A DNA stretch of 64,000 nt, from the NCBI RefSeq assembly GCF_004216555.1, contig NZ_SGWQ01000001.1, positions 617,126-681,125 on the forward strand, in the 5' to 3' direction. The stretch is from Herbihabitans rhizosphaerae (GTDB taxonomy: Bacteria; Actinomycetota; Actinomycetes; Mycobacteriales; Pseudonocardiaceae). The translations under genes and the position numbers were made by a program. The notes under the pieces are model-generated. The model did not search any database. It saw only the letters and a program-made list of their open reading frames with translations, and was not told the DNA's origin. Position 1 is the stretch's first letter, and every line of letters begins with the position of its first letter. Below are positions 41,673 through 49,749 of this stretch, one piece after another.

Positions 41673-42395
41673 GTGCGCGACTATCGAAGCTTCGCCGCAC
41701 GCTTGTCCGGTGCGGAGTTGACCGTGCTGTACGCCTGCGGGCGGCCGGTCAGCTACCAGCGCGGCGATCAGCTCATGCGCCAGGGCGAGCGCGGCGAGTG
41801 CGTCATCGTGGTCCGCTCCGGCCTGGTCAAGGTCACCCGCACCGACGACACCGGCAGCATTCGCCTTCTCGGCGTACGTGGGCCCGGTGAACTGCTCGGC
41901 GAGATGTCCTGCCTCGACGAACAACCCCGTTCGGCTTCGGTGGTGGCGCACAACGAGGTCTACGGCGTCAGGATCGCGGGCAAGGAGTTCCTGGACTACC
42001 TCTATCAGCACCCGAGGGCAGCGCGAGAGGTCACCTGCCAGATGGCGTCGCGGTTGCGGGCGGCCGAGCGGCACCAGGAGGCGATGGCCGCCGGGGGCGT
42101 CGATGGCCGGGTGCTGTGGATCCTGTCCGACATGTCCGAACTGTTCGCGCCGAACGGCGCCCGCACCGCGGAAATCCCGCTGCACCAGCACGAGCTCGCA
42201 CAGCTCATCGCCACCGCTCTGATTTCGGTGCAGCGGTCGTTGCGCGTGCTGCGCACCAACCGGCTCGTGACGACCCGCCGCGGGCGGATCGTCGTTCCGT
42301 GCGTGCGCTGCCTGCGTCGCGCGGCAGTGGTCCGAGAAACCGGCACCGAGGCCATCAATAGACGTTGTGCGGACCCGGACTGCTGCTCAGGATGA
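41673..42395 (+). CDS. Second Crp/Fnr regulator with cysteine-rich C-terminus
   Basis: A 240-residue CRP-like regulator. Its phosphate-binding cassette, PGELLGEMSCLDEQPRSASV, keeps the Glu and Arg needed for cNMP binding. A helix-turn-helix follows (LHQHELAQLIATALISVQRSLRVLRTNRLV). Unusually, the last 35 residues hold five cysteines (VPCVRCLRRAAV..., RRCADPDCCSG), which is not normal for the family and could bind zinc or an Fe-S cluster or sense redox. GTG 41673 is chosen for AAGGGAG 5 nt upstream. It lies 97 bp after the first Crp gene and 40 bp before the cyclase-homology gene, in the same direction. Confidence 0.82.
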   Translation: MRDYRSFAARLSGAELTVLYACGRPVSYQRGDQLMRQGERGECVIVVRSGLVKVTRTDDTGSIRLLGVRGPGELLGEMSCLDEQPRSASVVAHNEVYGVRIAGKEFLDYLYQHPRAAREVTCQMASRLRAAERHQEAMAAGGVDGRVLWILSDMSELFAPNGARTAEIPLHQHELAQLIATALISVQRSLRVLRTNRLVTTRRGRIVVPCVRCLRRAAVVRETGTEAINRRCADPDCCSG

Positions 42396-42435
42396 CGCTC
42401 ATCTCGCGACAATCCGATTACAAAGGAGCCTCTGG

Positions 42436-43164
42436 TTGACTCCCCTTGCCGTTTCACGCTCAGTGATCAGTTCAGATGTTGTCGGTTCAAGCTCAGGCGA
42501 CCGAAGCCGATCGCTGTATCTCGATAAAATGCACAAAGCAGTTCTCGAAAAGGCTCTCGCATCCGTGGACGACCCACGCTATCCCATCGCAAAGTCTTAT
42601 CTGCGCTTCGATGGCGACAGCGCGACTATCGCGGTCGACGCGGATGTGGCGCGCTCATGGTTGTTGGGCGATTTCATGCTCCGCGAGATCCCCATCGTGC
42701 TGGCAGAGGTGAACAAGGCCGCCAACGAGCAGCACCGGCTTCGACTCCGCGTAGCCGTCGCCCATGGCGAGACCGTGGTCACACCGCCTTTCGTGGGAGG
42801 CGACGCGGTGCGGCGGGCGGCGCGGCTGCGGGACGCGACAGCTCTGCGCGACGCGATGACGAATACTCCCGACGCCGATCTCGGGCTGATACTGGCCGAC
42901 GACTTCTTTTCCCAGGTGGTCAAGCAGGGCGAGCGAGGGCTCAGTCGCGAGGCGTTCAAGCCAGTAGACGTTCAGGTAAAGGACTTCACCGAGAGGGGCT
43001 GGATTCACATGACTACCGAGACTCGCAACGAGACAACGCAACAAATCTCTGCTATGGGAGCCTTCGCTCACCTCCAGAAAATTTCGGAGAACTTCAACTA
43101 CGTCGAGTATGTCAACTCGGACTACGTCAACTTCGGTGTTGTGAACAACCGTGACGATGGCTGA
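42436..43164 (+). CDS. Class III nucleotidyl-cyclase-homology protein
   Basis: A 242-residue soluble protein. The start is TTG 42436, supported by AAAGGAG 7 nt upstream. Residues 9-145 have the layout of a class III adenylate/guanylate cyclase domain: SSDVVGSS with metal Asp D14, YLRFDGDSATIAV with the second metal Asp D61, and GETVVTPPFVGGDAVRRAARL. At the transition-state asparagine position there is Arg (R126), the AAR arginine R130 is kept, and the position of the adenine-contacting lysine appears to be Arg57. It may therefore be inactive or use an unusual nucleotide. A C-terminal extension of about 60 residues ends in an aromatic/Val/Asn-rich tail. It overlaps the next gene and is probably co-translated. 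Pycsar-type cyclases are the best-known functional analogue (inference). Confidence 0.65.
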   Translation: MTPLAVSRSVISSDVVGSSSGDRSRSLYLDKMHKAVLEKALASVDDPRYPIAKSYLRFDGDSATIAVDADVARSWLLGDFMLREIPIVLAEVNKAANEQHRLRLRVAVAHGETVVTPPFVGGDAVRRAARLRDATALRDAMTNTPDADLGLILADDFFSQVVKQGERGLSREAFKPVDVQVKDFTERGWIHMTTETRNETTQQISAMGAFAHLQKISENFNYVEYVNSDYVNFGVVNNRDDG

Positions 43165-45538
43165 CAAGAACCGCAAGATCGCTGAGGCCATCACCATCAT
43201 CCTGAACGCCAAGATCAACAACGGCTCGTTCGGGGTGTCTGACCACGGTGCGGCCGGTCAGCCTCGCAGAGAGACCGGTCTTCTGGACGAGCGCGACGTG
43301 GAGCGTGCGTTGGCCAACTACGTTCGGCCGGAATGTCAGCGAGCCGCCGCACAGGCGTTGGCGATGGATCACGTCGTCGTGCTCACCGGCCGCCGTGGGT
43401 CCGGTAAGCGGGCCGGTGCCATCTCACTGCTGAAGGACCTCACGCGAGAACCACTACGCACGCTGTCACCGGTCATGACCGTTCACGAACTGGCCGGATA
43501 CGAGTACAAGGCCGGCCACAAGTACGTCGTCGTCGATCACATCGACACCGCGACAGAGCCGGACACCGACTTCGCATGGAACCGTGTACGGGACGAGGTG
43601 CGGAAGGCCGGCGCGTTCCTCGTGGTCTCGCGGGCCGCGCCGGTCGAGGTGGACGTCGTGACCACGGTGCGATGGAAGCCCCCGCCCGCCGAGGCGATCC
43701 TTCGCGCACATCTGCCGGACGACGACAACGCGGTGCACAAGCTGCTGCGCGTACTTCCCGACGACTGCGCCATGGCCCGCATCGCCGCTGTGGCCGCCGA
43801 AGTGGCGGCGGGCAAACCCGTGGAAGAAGCGGTGGACAACCTCGACATCGACGCCGCCGACGTCGTGCGGGCCTGGTTCGACGGCCGCACGCGTGCGGAG
43901 ATCATCGACGTCACCGCGCTGGCTTTCGCCATGGATCTGCCCGCGAGGGACTTCGAGGCCAGGCGCGCGGCGCTCGACGCCGAGGTGCGGACCCGGCTGC
44001 CTGGTGAGGGGCCGCCGGCCGCCGGCGGGCCGACCCCGACTGCCGCGGCGGACAGCCTGACCGTCGTCGACCCGGCCACCGAGACGCGCCGATTCGCCCG
44101 ACCCGTCTACCACGGGTTGGTCCTCGCGGAACTCAGCGCGCGGTGCGCCGACCTGTATTGGGACGCCGTGCGGGCGTGGCTGCACACGATCGTCGGCGAG
44201 ACCGACTCCCCGATCGCGCGCGGCCTCGCCAAGCTCGCCACCGCCGACCTGACCAGGGTCGAGCAGACCTACCTGGAGCCCTGGTCCGCGGGCGAACTCG
44301 GTTGGCGTGGGCAAACGACAGCGGCCCTCGTCGTGGCGATGATGTGCTTCGACGCCGCCCTGGTTCCCGTCGCGCTTCGGATCGTCAGAGGTTGGGCGCA
44401 GCACGGGTCTGCCACACAGCGGCACACCGCGGCTCTGGCACTCAGCACGGAGATCGGGGTGCGCTACCCCGACGACTCGGTGAAGGAGATCTGGCGGCTG
44501 CTCGAGCGGAGTTCCGCCAGCGACGAGGACACCTACATCGAGGCGATCGCGAACCTGTTCGCCGTGCTCGAACGCGAGGGCGACGACGCCGCGGTCGTGC
44601 TCACGCTGCTGGAGCGGCTGATCCGAGAGGCGGCCACGATCCCGTTGTCCAGTCGGGCGCGAGATCTCGCCGTTCGATCGGTGATGGCGGTACTGGCGGT
44701 CCGCGACCTGTCCGACGAAGCCGACCTGGCGATGCGCACGTTCATCCGCGACCGACCGGACGAGAAGGATCTCGCGATCAGCATGTGGGACATCGTGCTG
44801 GACAATCCGGAGCAATTGCGAGCCGCCTTCGACTCGATGCTGGGCGCTATTCAGGGGCTCGACGGGCACGAACTCGGCGATATCCGCGAGAAGCTGCAAA
44901 CAATGCAGACACGCCGGACCGAGCAGACGGTACGCACTCCACAAACGGGCAGCCATTATCCGGCGAATGGGCCTGATCCTGACCTCGACGCCAAGACGAG
45001 TCAATACCCGATCGTCGACCGGCGACTTCTCAAGTCGTCGCCATTACGGCGCCTACGTGGCTTTCTCAAGCGCTTTCGTGCGGTCGAGCTGCCGGTACCA
45101 GCCGCGCATGAGGCCCTTGTCTACGAGACAGGTGACGACTACGTGCTCGATTCCACCGGCAGCCTCACACACACCGACACCACTGTCGCACGAGCGAAGC
45201 GGGTAAACGTGATCGACATGACGGAGGCCAAATCCGTGACCGTGCCGGTCACCATTGGTTCAATGGACGCGACCCCCTTTCTGGTGAACGTCAGATTCGT
45301 CTGCTCGGTACACGACCCGGTCAGGGTCGTCATGGACGGCATCGACGATGTGACACGCCCGCTGCACGGCCACCTCGCGAGTCACCACCGCCTGTTCGAT
45401 CTCGGTCTCGCCCACCCGCGATCGGAGGCGGACCACGTTCGCCTGAGCGTGTCCGCGCAGGTCCGAGCACTGTTCGCGGTGCGGCCGCCGGCACTGCCAG
45501 GCCTTCGGGTCGACGTCGTCGGCGTCGACGTGGCCTGA
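43151..45538 (+). CDS. STAND-like NTPase with helical repeats and Band-7/SPFH-like C-terminus
   Basis: A 795-residue protein, GTG start at 43151 (ATG two codons later), overlapping the cyclase-homology gene by 14 bp. A short N-terminal segment precedes a P-loop NTPase: Walker A GRRGSGKR at residues 80-87 (Lys followed by Arg rather than Ser/Thr), Walker B KYVVVDHID at 124-132 and a STAND-like sensor strand AFLVVSR at 155-161. Residues of about 300-600 are alpha-helical, repeat-like and alanine/leucine-rich (HEAT-type). The last ~150 residues, ELPVPAAHEALVYETG..., VPVTIGSMDATPFLVNVRFVCSVHDPVRVV, look like a Band-7/SPFH domain. NTP-driven assembly at the membrane and partnership with the flanking genes are inferred from this architecture. 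Confidence 0.62.
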   Translation: MTMADKNRKIAEAITIILNAKINNGSFGVSDHGAAGQPRRETGLLDERDVERALANYVRPECQRAAAQALAMDHVVVLTGRRGSGKRAGAISLLKDLTREPLRTLSPVMTVHELAGYEYKAGHKYVVVDHIDTATEPDTDFAWNRVRDEVRKAGAFLVVSRAAPVEVDVVTTVRWKPPPAEAILRAHLPDDDNAVHKLLRVLPDDCAMARIAAVAAEVAAGKPVEEAVDNLDIDAADVVRAWFDGRTRAEIIDVTALAFAMDLPARDFEARRAALDAEVRTRLPGEGPPAAGGPTPTAAADSLTVVDPATETRRFARPVYHGLVLAELSARCADLYWDAVRAWLHTIVGETDSPIARGLAKLATADLTRVEQTYLEPWSAGELGWRGQTTAALVVAMMCFDAALVPVALRIVRGWAQHGSATQRHTAALALSTEIGVRYPDDSVKEIWRLLERSSASDEDTYIEAIANLFAVLEREGDDAAVVLTLLERLIREAATIPLSSRARDLAVRSVMAVLAVRDLSDEADLAMRTFIRDRPDEKDLAISMWDIVLDNPEQLRAAFDSMLGAIQGLDGHELGDIREKLQTMQTRRTEQTVRTPQTGSHYPANGPDPDLDAKTSQYPIVDRRLLKSSPLRRLRGFLKRFRAVELPVPAAHEALVYETGDDYVLDSTGSLTHTDTTVARAKRVNVIDMTEAKSVTVPVTIGSMDATPFLVNVRFVCSVHDPVRVVMDGIDDVTRPLHGHLASHHRLFDLGLAHPRSEADHVRLSVSAQVRALFAVRPPALPGLRVDVVGVDVA

Positions 45539-45594
45539 TCAGCCGAGCTTCTCACAACACTCATTTCCGAGACTTCGCAGAAAGCGTGAAACAC

Positions 45595-46965
45595 ATGTCT
45601 ACCGAGTCCCACGTGGACGCCGAAACCCGCGCAGGCCGCCCGGTCGCGCCAGATCTGTCCTTCAAGCGACGGGTTCGCCGAATCATCGGCATTCGCGAAC
45701 AGGTAATGGACTGGGTCCCCGAAGAGCGCCCGCGCTACACCAAGTTGGCGGTCATTGTCCTCATCACCGGCGTCATCAGCGGGCTGTCCATGATGATTAT
45801 CACCACACGGCTGTTCACCGGCTGGTGGACGTTGCTGGCCGTGTTCGTGGCCGTGGGATGGGGCTACGCCATTCTCATGATCGATAGCTGGCTCGTCTCC
45901 AGTATGCACGGCGGGCGTGCCAAGGTACTCACCTGCCTGCCGCGCCTCCTGATCTCGATTCTCTTGGGGGTCGTGATCGCGGAACCAGTCGTCGTCTTCA
46001 TCTTCCGGCCGGCGATCGAACAGGAGGTGGCGGACAAACGCAATGCGGAACTCGCGACCTTCAGCAGTGCATGGAAAGCGTGTAATCCCCCTACTGGCGA
46101 AGTCATTGGCAGGCCCGAGTGCGCCGACCATCACCTGAACCTCGCGAGTTCGCTGACAGCGCTGCGCACCCACCATGACAACCTCACGGCGCAGCGAGAC
46201 CAACTGAGGACGGACGTCGCGAGCAATCTCGCGCGCTGGGATCAGTTGGAACGTCTCGCCCGCGCCGAATGCAAGGGCACTCCCGGCGCGGAGACGACGG
46301 GCGTTGCCGGCGAGGGGCCTGAGTGTTCCCGCAACCGGGTCGTGGCCGACCAGTTCCGGCGCGGTACGAGGCTGGACCAGCGGCAGGCCGACCTCGCCGA
46401 CATGGACCGCAACCTGGTCGGGCTCAAGGACGCCGTCAAGCAGGCGGAGAACTCGTACGCGACCGATGTCGAGTCGGCGATCGCGGCGAAGATCGGCGAG
46501 TGGAAGGAAAGCAGGAAGACCACCGGGATCCTCGAAGAGCTGGACGCACTCGGCGAACTGGCCGACAAGAGCACGCCGGTCAACGTCGCGCACTGGGTGC
46601 TGCGTCTGCTCCTGGTTCTCTTCGACTGCCTGCCCGTGCTCACCAAGTGGCTGAACGGGCGCACGGCCTACGACAAGGCCATCTCGCGTGAGATCGAGAC
46701 GAGTCGGAAGCTCCACGAGGAGCACCTGACGCGGAGCCAGAAGACCGACGCGACGATCTGGGACGCACACCACACGCGAGTTCAGCAAGAGCATCGCGGC
46801 CAGCTGCATGCGATGGCGGAGGAGGACAGGCGCGCGAAGCGACAGCGCGAGCGAGCGCTCGACGAGGAGATCGAACGAGTGGCCGACGAGTTGCGCCGCG
46901 AGTCCGCGTGGGATCTGCGACCGTCACGAGTGTCAACGGAGGGCGGGGCCGGGCCCCAGACCTAG
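45595..46965 (+). CDS. DUF4407 membrane protein with coiled coils
   Basis: A 456-residue protein of the DUF4407 type. After a cytoplasmic N-terminus there are three helices (about residues 50-70, 76-96 and 118-138). A large charged coiled-coil region follows with four cysteines in its first part (KACNPPTG, GRPECADHH, AECKGTPG, PECSRNR). A fourth helix is at about 331-350 (VAHWVLRLLLVLFDCLPVLTKWL), and a highly charged C-terminal coiled coil closes the protein. DUF4407 proteins are of unknown function but recur in bacterial conflict-type islands. The ATG at 45595 lies 56 bp after the STAND gene, same strand. It may be the membrane component or effector of the module; that is inference. Confidence 0.72.
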   Translation: MSTESHVDAETRAGRPVAPDLSFKRRVRRIIGIREQVMDWVPEERPRYTKLAVIVLITGVISGLSMMIITTRLFTGWWTLLAVFVAVGWGYAILMIDSWLVSSMHGGRAKVLTCLPRLLISILLGVVIAEPVVVFIFRPAIEQEVADKRNAELATFSSAWKACNPPTGEVIGRPECADHHLNLASSLTALRTHHDNLTAQRDQLRTDVASNLARWDQLERLARAECKGTPGAETTGVAGEGPECSRNRVVADQFRRGTRLDQRQADLADMDRNLVGLKDAVKQAENSYATDVESAIAAKIGEWKESRKTTGILEELDALGELADKSTPVNVAHWVLRLLLVLFDCLPVLTKWLNGRTAYDKAISREIETSRKLHEEHLTRSQKTDATIWDAHHTRVQQEHRGQLHAMAEEDRRAKRQRERALDEEIERVADELRRESAWDLRPSRVSTEGGAGPQT

Positions 46966-47231
46966 GCGGCCTCGTCGAGCATTCGTCGCGCGCAATTCAC
47001 CATGGCCGGGATGGGGCCGTACCACTGGTCGAAATCCCGATCGCTGACATAGCGGATGACAGACGCCGAGTTGTCGAGGTACACGAACACGCCGAATTGC
47101 TGGCCCAGGACATAACACGTGCCCCACAATGCGATGTTGCTCAGCGGTCGCTCCTCCCAGCGCCATTCGTCGCCGAGCCGGCCGAGGTCGGGGCAGCGCT
47201 CAATCGCCTGCCGGCGGGTGATTGACCCCAT
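46962..47231 (-). CDS. Small hypothetical protein
   Basis: An 89-residue protein starting at ATG 47231 (AAGGGG 6 nt upstream) and ending in a 4-bp overlap with the convergent DUF4407 gene. It is soluble and aromatic-rich (DEWRWEERPLSNIALWGTCYVLGQQFGVFVYLDNSASVIRYVSDRDFDQWYGPIPAMVNCARRML) and looks folded and real. Small proteins of this kind often sit next to XRE-DUF5753 regulators in Streptomyces-like genomes, and here the divergent neighbour is exactly such a regulator. A joint role, for example regulator and ligand pair, is inferred. The family was not recognised. Confidence 0.55.
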   Translation of the reverse strand: MGSITRRQAIERCPDLGRLGDEWRWEERPLSNIALWGTCYVLGQQFGVFVYLDNSASVIRYVSDRDFDQWYGPIPAMVNCARRMLDEAA

Positions 47232-47464
47232 CGGAATCCCCTTCTTTAAGCCGATCGAGTGGAAGCGGCCGACGCGGGTGCCGGCGGGGCACATTCACAC
47301 CGCGTCGGCCGCTCTCTTGTGCTACCAGTTAGGGGTCCCCTCCGAACTGGTCGCCCACCAAGTCACGCCGGTCACGGCTTGTTTCCGCAAGTTGTCAGGG
47401 CATACTCCGATGGGGTGATCTTAAGATGCGCCGTAGGGTGTGGGGCGTGGGTGACACTGCGGGC

Positions 47465-48295
47465 ATGCCGCGCACTCGAGCGCTTGCCGCAGCGCTCCGC
47501 AAGGAGATCGAGGCCTCCGGCATGGGAGTCCGTCGAATAGCGGACATCCTCGGGCTGTCGCACACAACGATCTCCCAGTGGCAGAACGGAACGCGGGTGC
47601 CGTCCTCCGAGAACGTGGCGGCGCTGCTCGCGGTGCTCAGGGTCACCGGCGACCGTCGCGAGGACATCATGGACCTCGCCAGGGCGTCCACCGACCCAAA
47701 CTGGTTAGCACCACGGTCGGCCGTTCGGCTACGCCCCATTCACGAACTTGAGCGTGCAGCCACTGAAGTCATCGCTTGGGCACCGCTACTCATTTCTGGT
47801 CTATTGCAAACAGAGGAATATGCCCGTGCCATCGTCGACTGCGACAGAACTGCAAAGCCTGACGAGATCACTACTCGCGTCCAACTTCGCACAGCTCGAC
47901 TCGCTGCACTAACACGGGATAGGAATCCGCCCGCCAACGTGGTCATCCTGCTTGGAGAAAGCGCGTTCGGTCAAGTTTTCGGCGGCCACGATGTGATGAT
48001 CACTCAACTCTATCGGATTATTGAGGAAATCAAAGGATCAACCACGACCACACGGATCGTGCCATTCGGTACAGGATGGCATCCTGGGCTGAACGGGCCG
48101 TTCCTCATGTACAACTTCGACCAGATGCCGTCGATTGTCTTCCGTGAGAGTTACCGCAGGTCAACGTTCCTCTATGACAAGGACGACGTCGCCGACTACC
48201 AGGACGCAGCCGTCGAGGTCCGGAGCTTGGCGTTGTCACAACACGAATCGGCAGCCTTCGTCGCCAACATAGTCAGGAGGTTCGAGACAGCGTGA
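47465..48295 (+). CDS. XRE-family regulator with DUF5753
   Basis: A 276-residue regulator. The N-terminal helix-turn-helix is LAAALRKEIEASGMGVRRIADILGLSHTTISQWQNGTRVPSSENVAALLAVL. From about residue 90 the DUF5753 domain follows (IAWAPLLISGLLQTEEYARAIVDCD, then RTARLAALTRDRNPPANVVILLGESAFGQVFGGHDVMITQLYRIIEE). The pair is known in actinomycetes as a regulator class that often works with a small DUF397 protein; none is adjacent, but a different small gene is divergent. ATG 47465 is the most probable start; an upstream in-frame start is possible. One TTA codon lies at 47705-47707. The ligand is unknown. Confidence 0.82.
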   Translation: MPRTRALAAALRKEIEASGMGVRRIADILGLSHTTISQWQNGTRVPSSENVAALLAVLRVTGDRREDIMDLARASTDPNWLAPRSAVRLRPIHELERAATEVIAWAPLLISGLLQTEEYARAIVDCDRTAKPDEITTRVQLRTARLAALTRDRNPPANVVILLGESAFGQVFGGHDVMITQLYRIIEEIKGSTTTTRIVPFGTGWHPGLNGPFLMYNFDQMPSIVFRESYRRSTFLYDKDDVADYQDAAVEVRSLALSQHESAAFVANIVRRFETA

Positions 48296-48663
48296 TGGGC
48301 ATGGCGGTGGCTGGGGCCGCTGGATGCGTTGCGGGACAGCAAAAACCCGGGCCAAGTGCTCACCTTGGACACAAGAAACCTTGTCCGGGCCATCAGGAAA
48401 AATGACCGGCCGGCACTCCCCCACGAGGTGCCGGCCGGTACATCTTGACGGCACTCCCCCTTTACAAGTGCCGCCCCCACAGTGGTGTCCCGATCCCGGA
48501 CACCAGCGCTCTCTTGATCAGCGCGGCGCAATCTTGGCAGTGTTCCCCTCGCGGGGGCTAAATGTTTCCTAAACCACCAAGGGCGTCCGAACCGGCACAG
48601 AACGCAGCAGCACGATGATCACGCAGTGCGGTCACCCGTGCACGCGGCGCTCCCGGCCAACCG
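48296..48663. other. Intergenic region with three successive hairpins
   Basis: 368 bp with no gene. It holds hairpins at 48405-48439 (11-bp perfect stem), 48449-48473 and 48485-48503, the first two sharing the repeated word GGCACTCCCCC. It lies between the convergent XRE-DUF5753 gene and the unknown minus-strand gene, so it may work as a double terminator. Beyond the hairpins nothing was recognised. Confidence 0.6.
48405..48439. terminator. Hairpin between convergent genes
   Basis: ACCGGCCGGCA (48405-48415) pairs perfectly with TGCCGGCCGGT (48429-48439). It can end both the XRE-DUF5753 transcript and the minus-strand transcript. Confidence 0.7.
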
Positions 48664-49524
48664 TCAGTCGACGACCTCGACCAGCGACTGATCGCTGAAA
48701 CTCCACCGCAGCCACAACGTCGACTCGAGCCCCCAGTAGGTCGGAGCGACGATCCCGCGCCTCGACTCGAAGTACAAGCCCTGCGTCGCCGCGACAGCGC
48801 GGGCCGTCATGTGGACGGCGTCGACGTCCTCGGCGATCCGCGACCAGTCGGGGTAGGTCAGCTCGCCCGTCGAAACGGGATAGGACTCGACCAGCTCGAC
48901 CCACTCCGTCGCGCTGGTGATCTCACGGACCACCACCCCGGGTCGCGGCACGACCGACCACACGTGCCACGGCCGAGGATGCAGCGTGGAATCTCGATTG
49001 AGGTCGAGATAGATCCGCCACATGCCCTGAGTCCCGAGCACGCCTGTCGACGTGAACAGACCGACGCCGAACGGCTTCGTCGCCGGCACCATCTCGGCCG
49101 GCTCCACGAGCTTTTCTCCATGAAGGACGGGATCTGTTGGCGGGAGACCCGAAATCCCGCCCTTCGCTATCCAGTACTGCGAGCCGAGTAGCAGATCCTC
49201 CACCGCGATCTCCGGCACGGATTCGCACAGCCTGTTCACGAGCCGCGACTTGCCGATGGTGATGTCCGCATCAGCGGCCGACACCGGAGGAATTGGCGTT
49301 CCATCCTCGGACATGCTCGCGACATTAGTGATCTTGTCCACGACATCGATGAAGTACGTCAAATCCGTAATCGCCAAGTCTTCGGCATGAGCAGTTCTCA
49401 GGCCGCACGAAGACTGGGAATCAGCCCCACTTCGAAGATGGCTGCTCACCGCTGCCGATGCGAACCCGCCCTGGCCGCCATCATCCAATAGCGGAATTCG
49501 CTCGGACAGCTTCGCCCACGTCAC
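48664..49524 (-). CDS. Hypothetical protein coupled to a secreted peptide gene
   Basis: A 286-residue soluble protein of unrecognised family. The start is GTG 49524 (VTWAKLSERI), supported by a GTGA overlap with the stop of the upstream peptide gene. The N-terminal third is polar, with serine/glycine-rich stretches. The rest is compact, with the motifs KPFGVGLFTSTG, WRIYLDLNRD and PYPDWSRIAEDVDAVHMTARA, which resemble uncharacterised actinobacterial and phage proteins with a KPxGxLxTST motif. No catalytic residues could be assigned. It is the last gene of the three-gene operon AfsR-like regulator, secreted peptide, this protein. A role in sensing, modifying or antagonising the peptide is possible but unsupported beyond position. 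Confidence 0.58.
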   Translation of the reverse strand: MTWAKLSERIPLLDDGGQGGFASAAVSSHLRSGADSQSSCGLRTAHAEDLAITDLTYFIDVVDKITNVASMSEDGTPIPPVSAADADITIGKSRLVNRLCESVPEIAVEDLLLGSQYWIAKGGISGLPPTDPVLHGEKLVEPAEMVPATKPFGVGLFTSTGVLGTQGMWRIYLDLNRDSTLHPRPWHVWSVVPRPGVVVREITSATEWVELVESYPVSTGELTYPDWSRIAEDVDAVHMTARAVAATQGLYFESRRGIVAPTYWGLESTLWLRWSFSDQSLVEVVD

Positions 49525-49712
49525 GGCCACAACACTAGCAGCCCAGCAATAGTTTCGGACTCGTTGCCGATGGCGCAAACTGGTTGCCAGAGTAGTTCTC
49601 CGTCCTCGATTGCCACAGGTTCAGCGACAGCGGTTCCGGCGCCAAGAACCCCAAGCAATGCCGCAGCTCCGGTAATGGCGAGCACGCTGCCCCGTTTTCC
49701 GATATTCCCCAC
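49521..49712 (-). CDS. 63-residue secreted peptide
   Basis: A gene of 192 nt, GTG 49712 with GGGGAG 6 nt upstream, so initiation is convincing. The product has a clear signal peptide (MGNIGKRGSVLAITGAAALLGVLGAGTAVA) and a mature part of about 33 residues (starting EPVAIEDGELLWQPV) with a single cysteine. It lies 37 bp after the AfsR-type regulator and overlaps the unknown gene behind it by 4 nt. It is not the Streptomyces afsS product, which lacks a signal peptide, but occupies the same position. Extracellular signal, small surface protein or toxin/bacteriocin precursor are all open. Confidence 0.7.
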   Translation of the reverse strand: MGNIGKRGSVLAITGAAALLGVLGAGTAVAEPVAIEDGELLWQPVCAIGNESETIAGLLVLWP

Positions 49713-49749
49713 ATCAGTCTCCCCATTGACTGTTTCGTGGCCAAATTCC

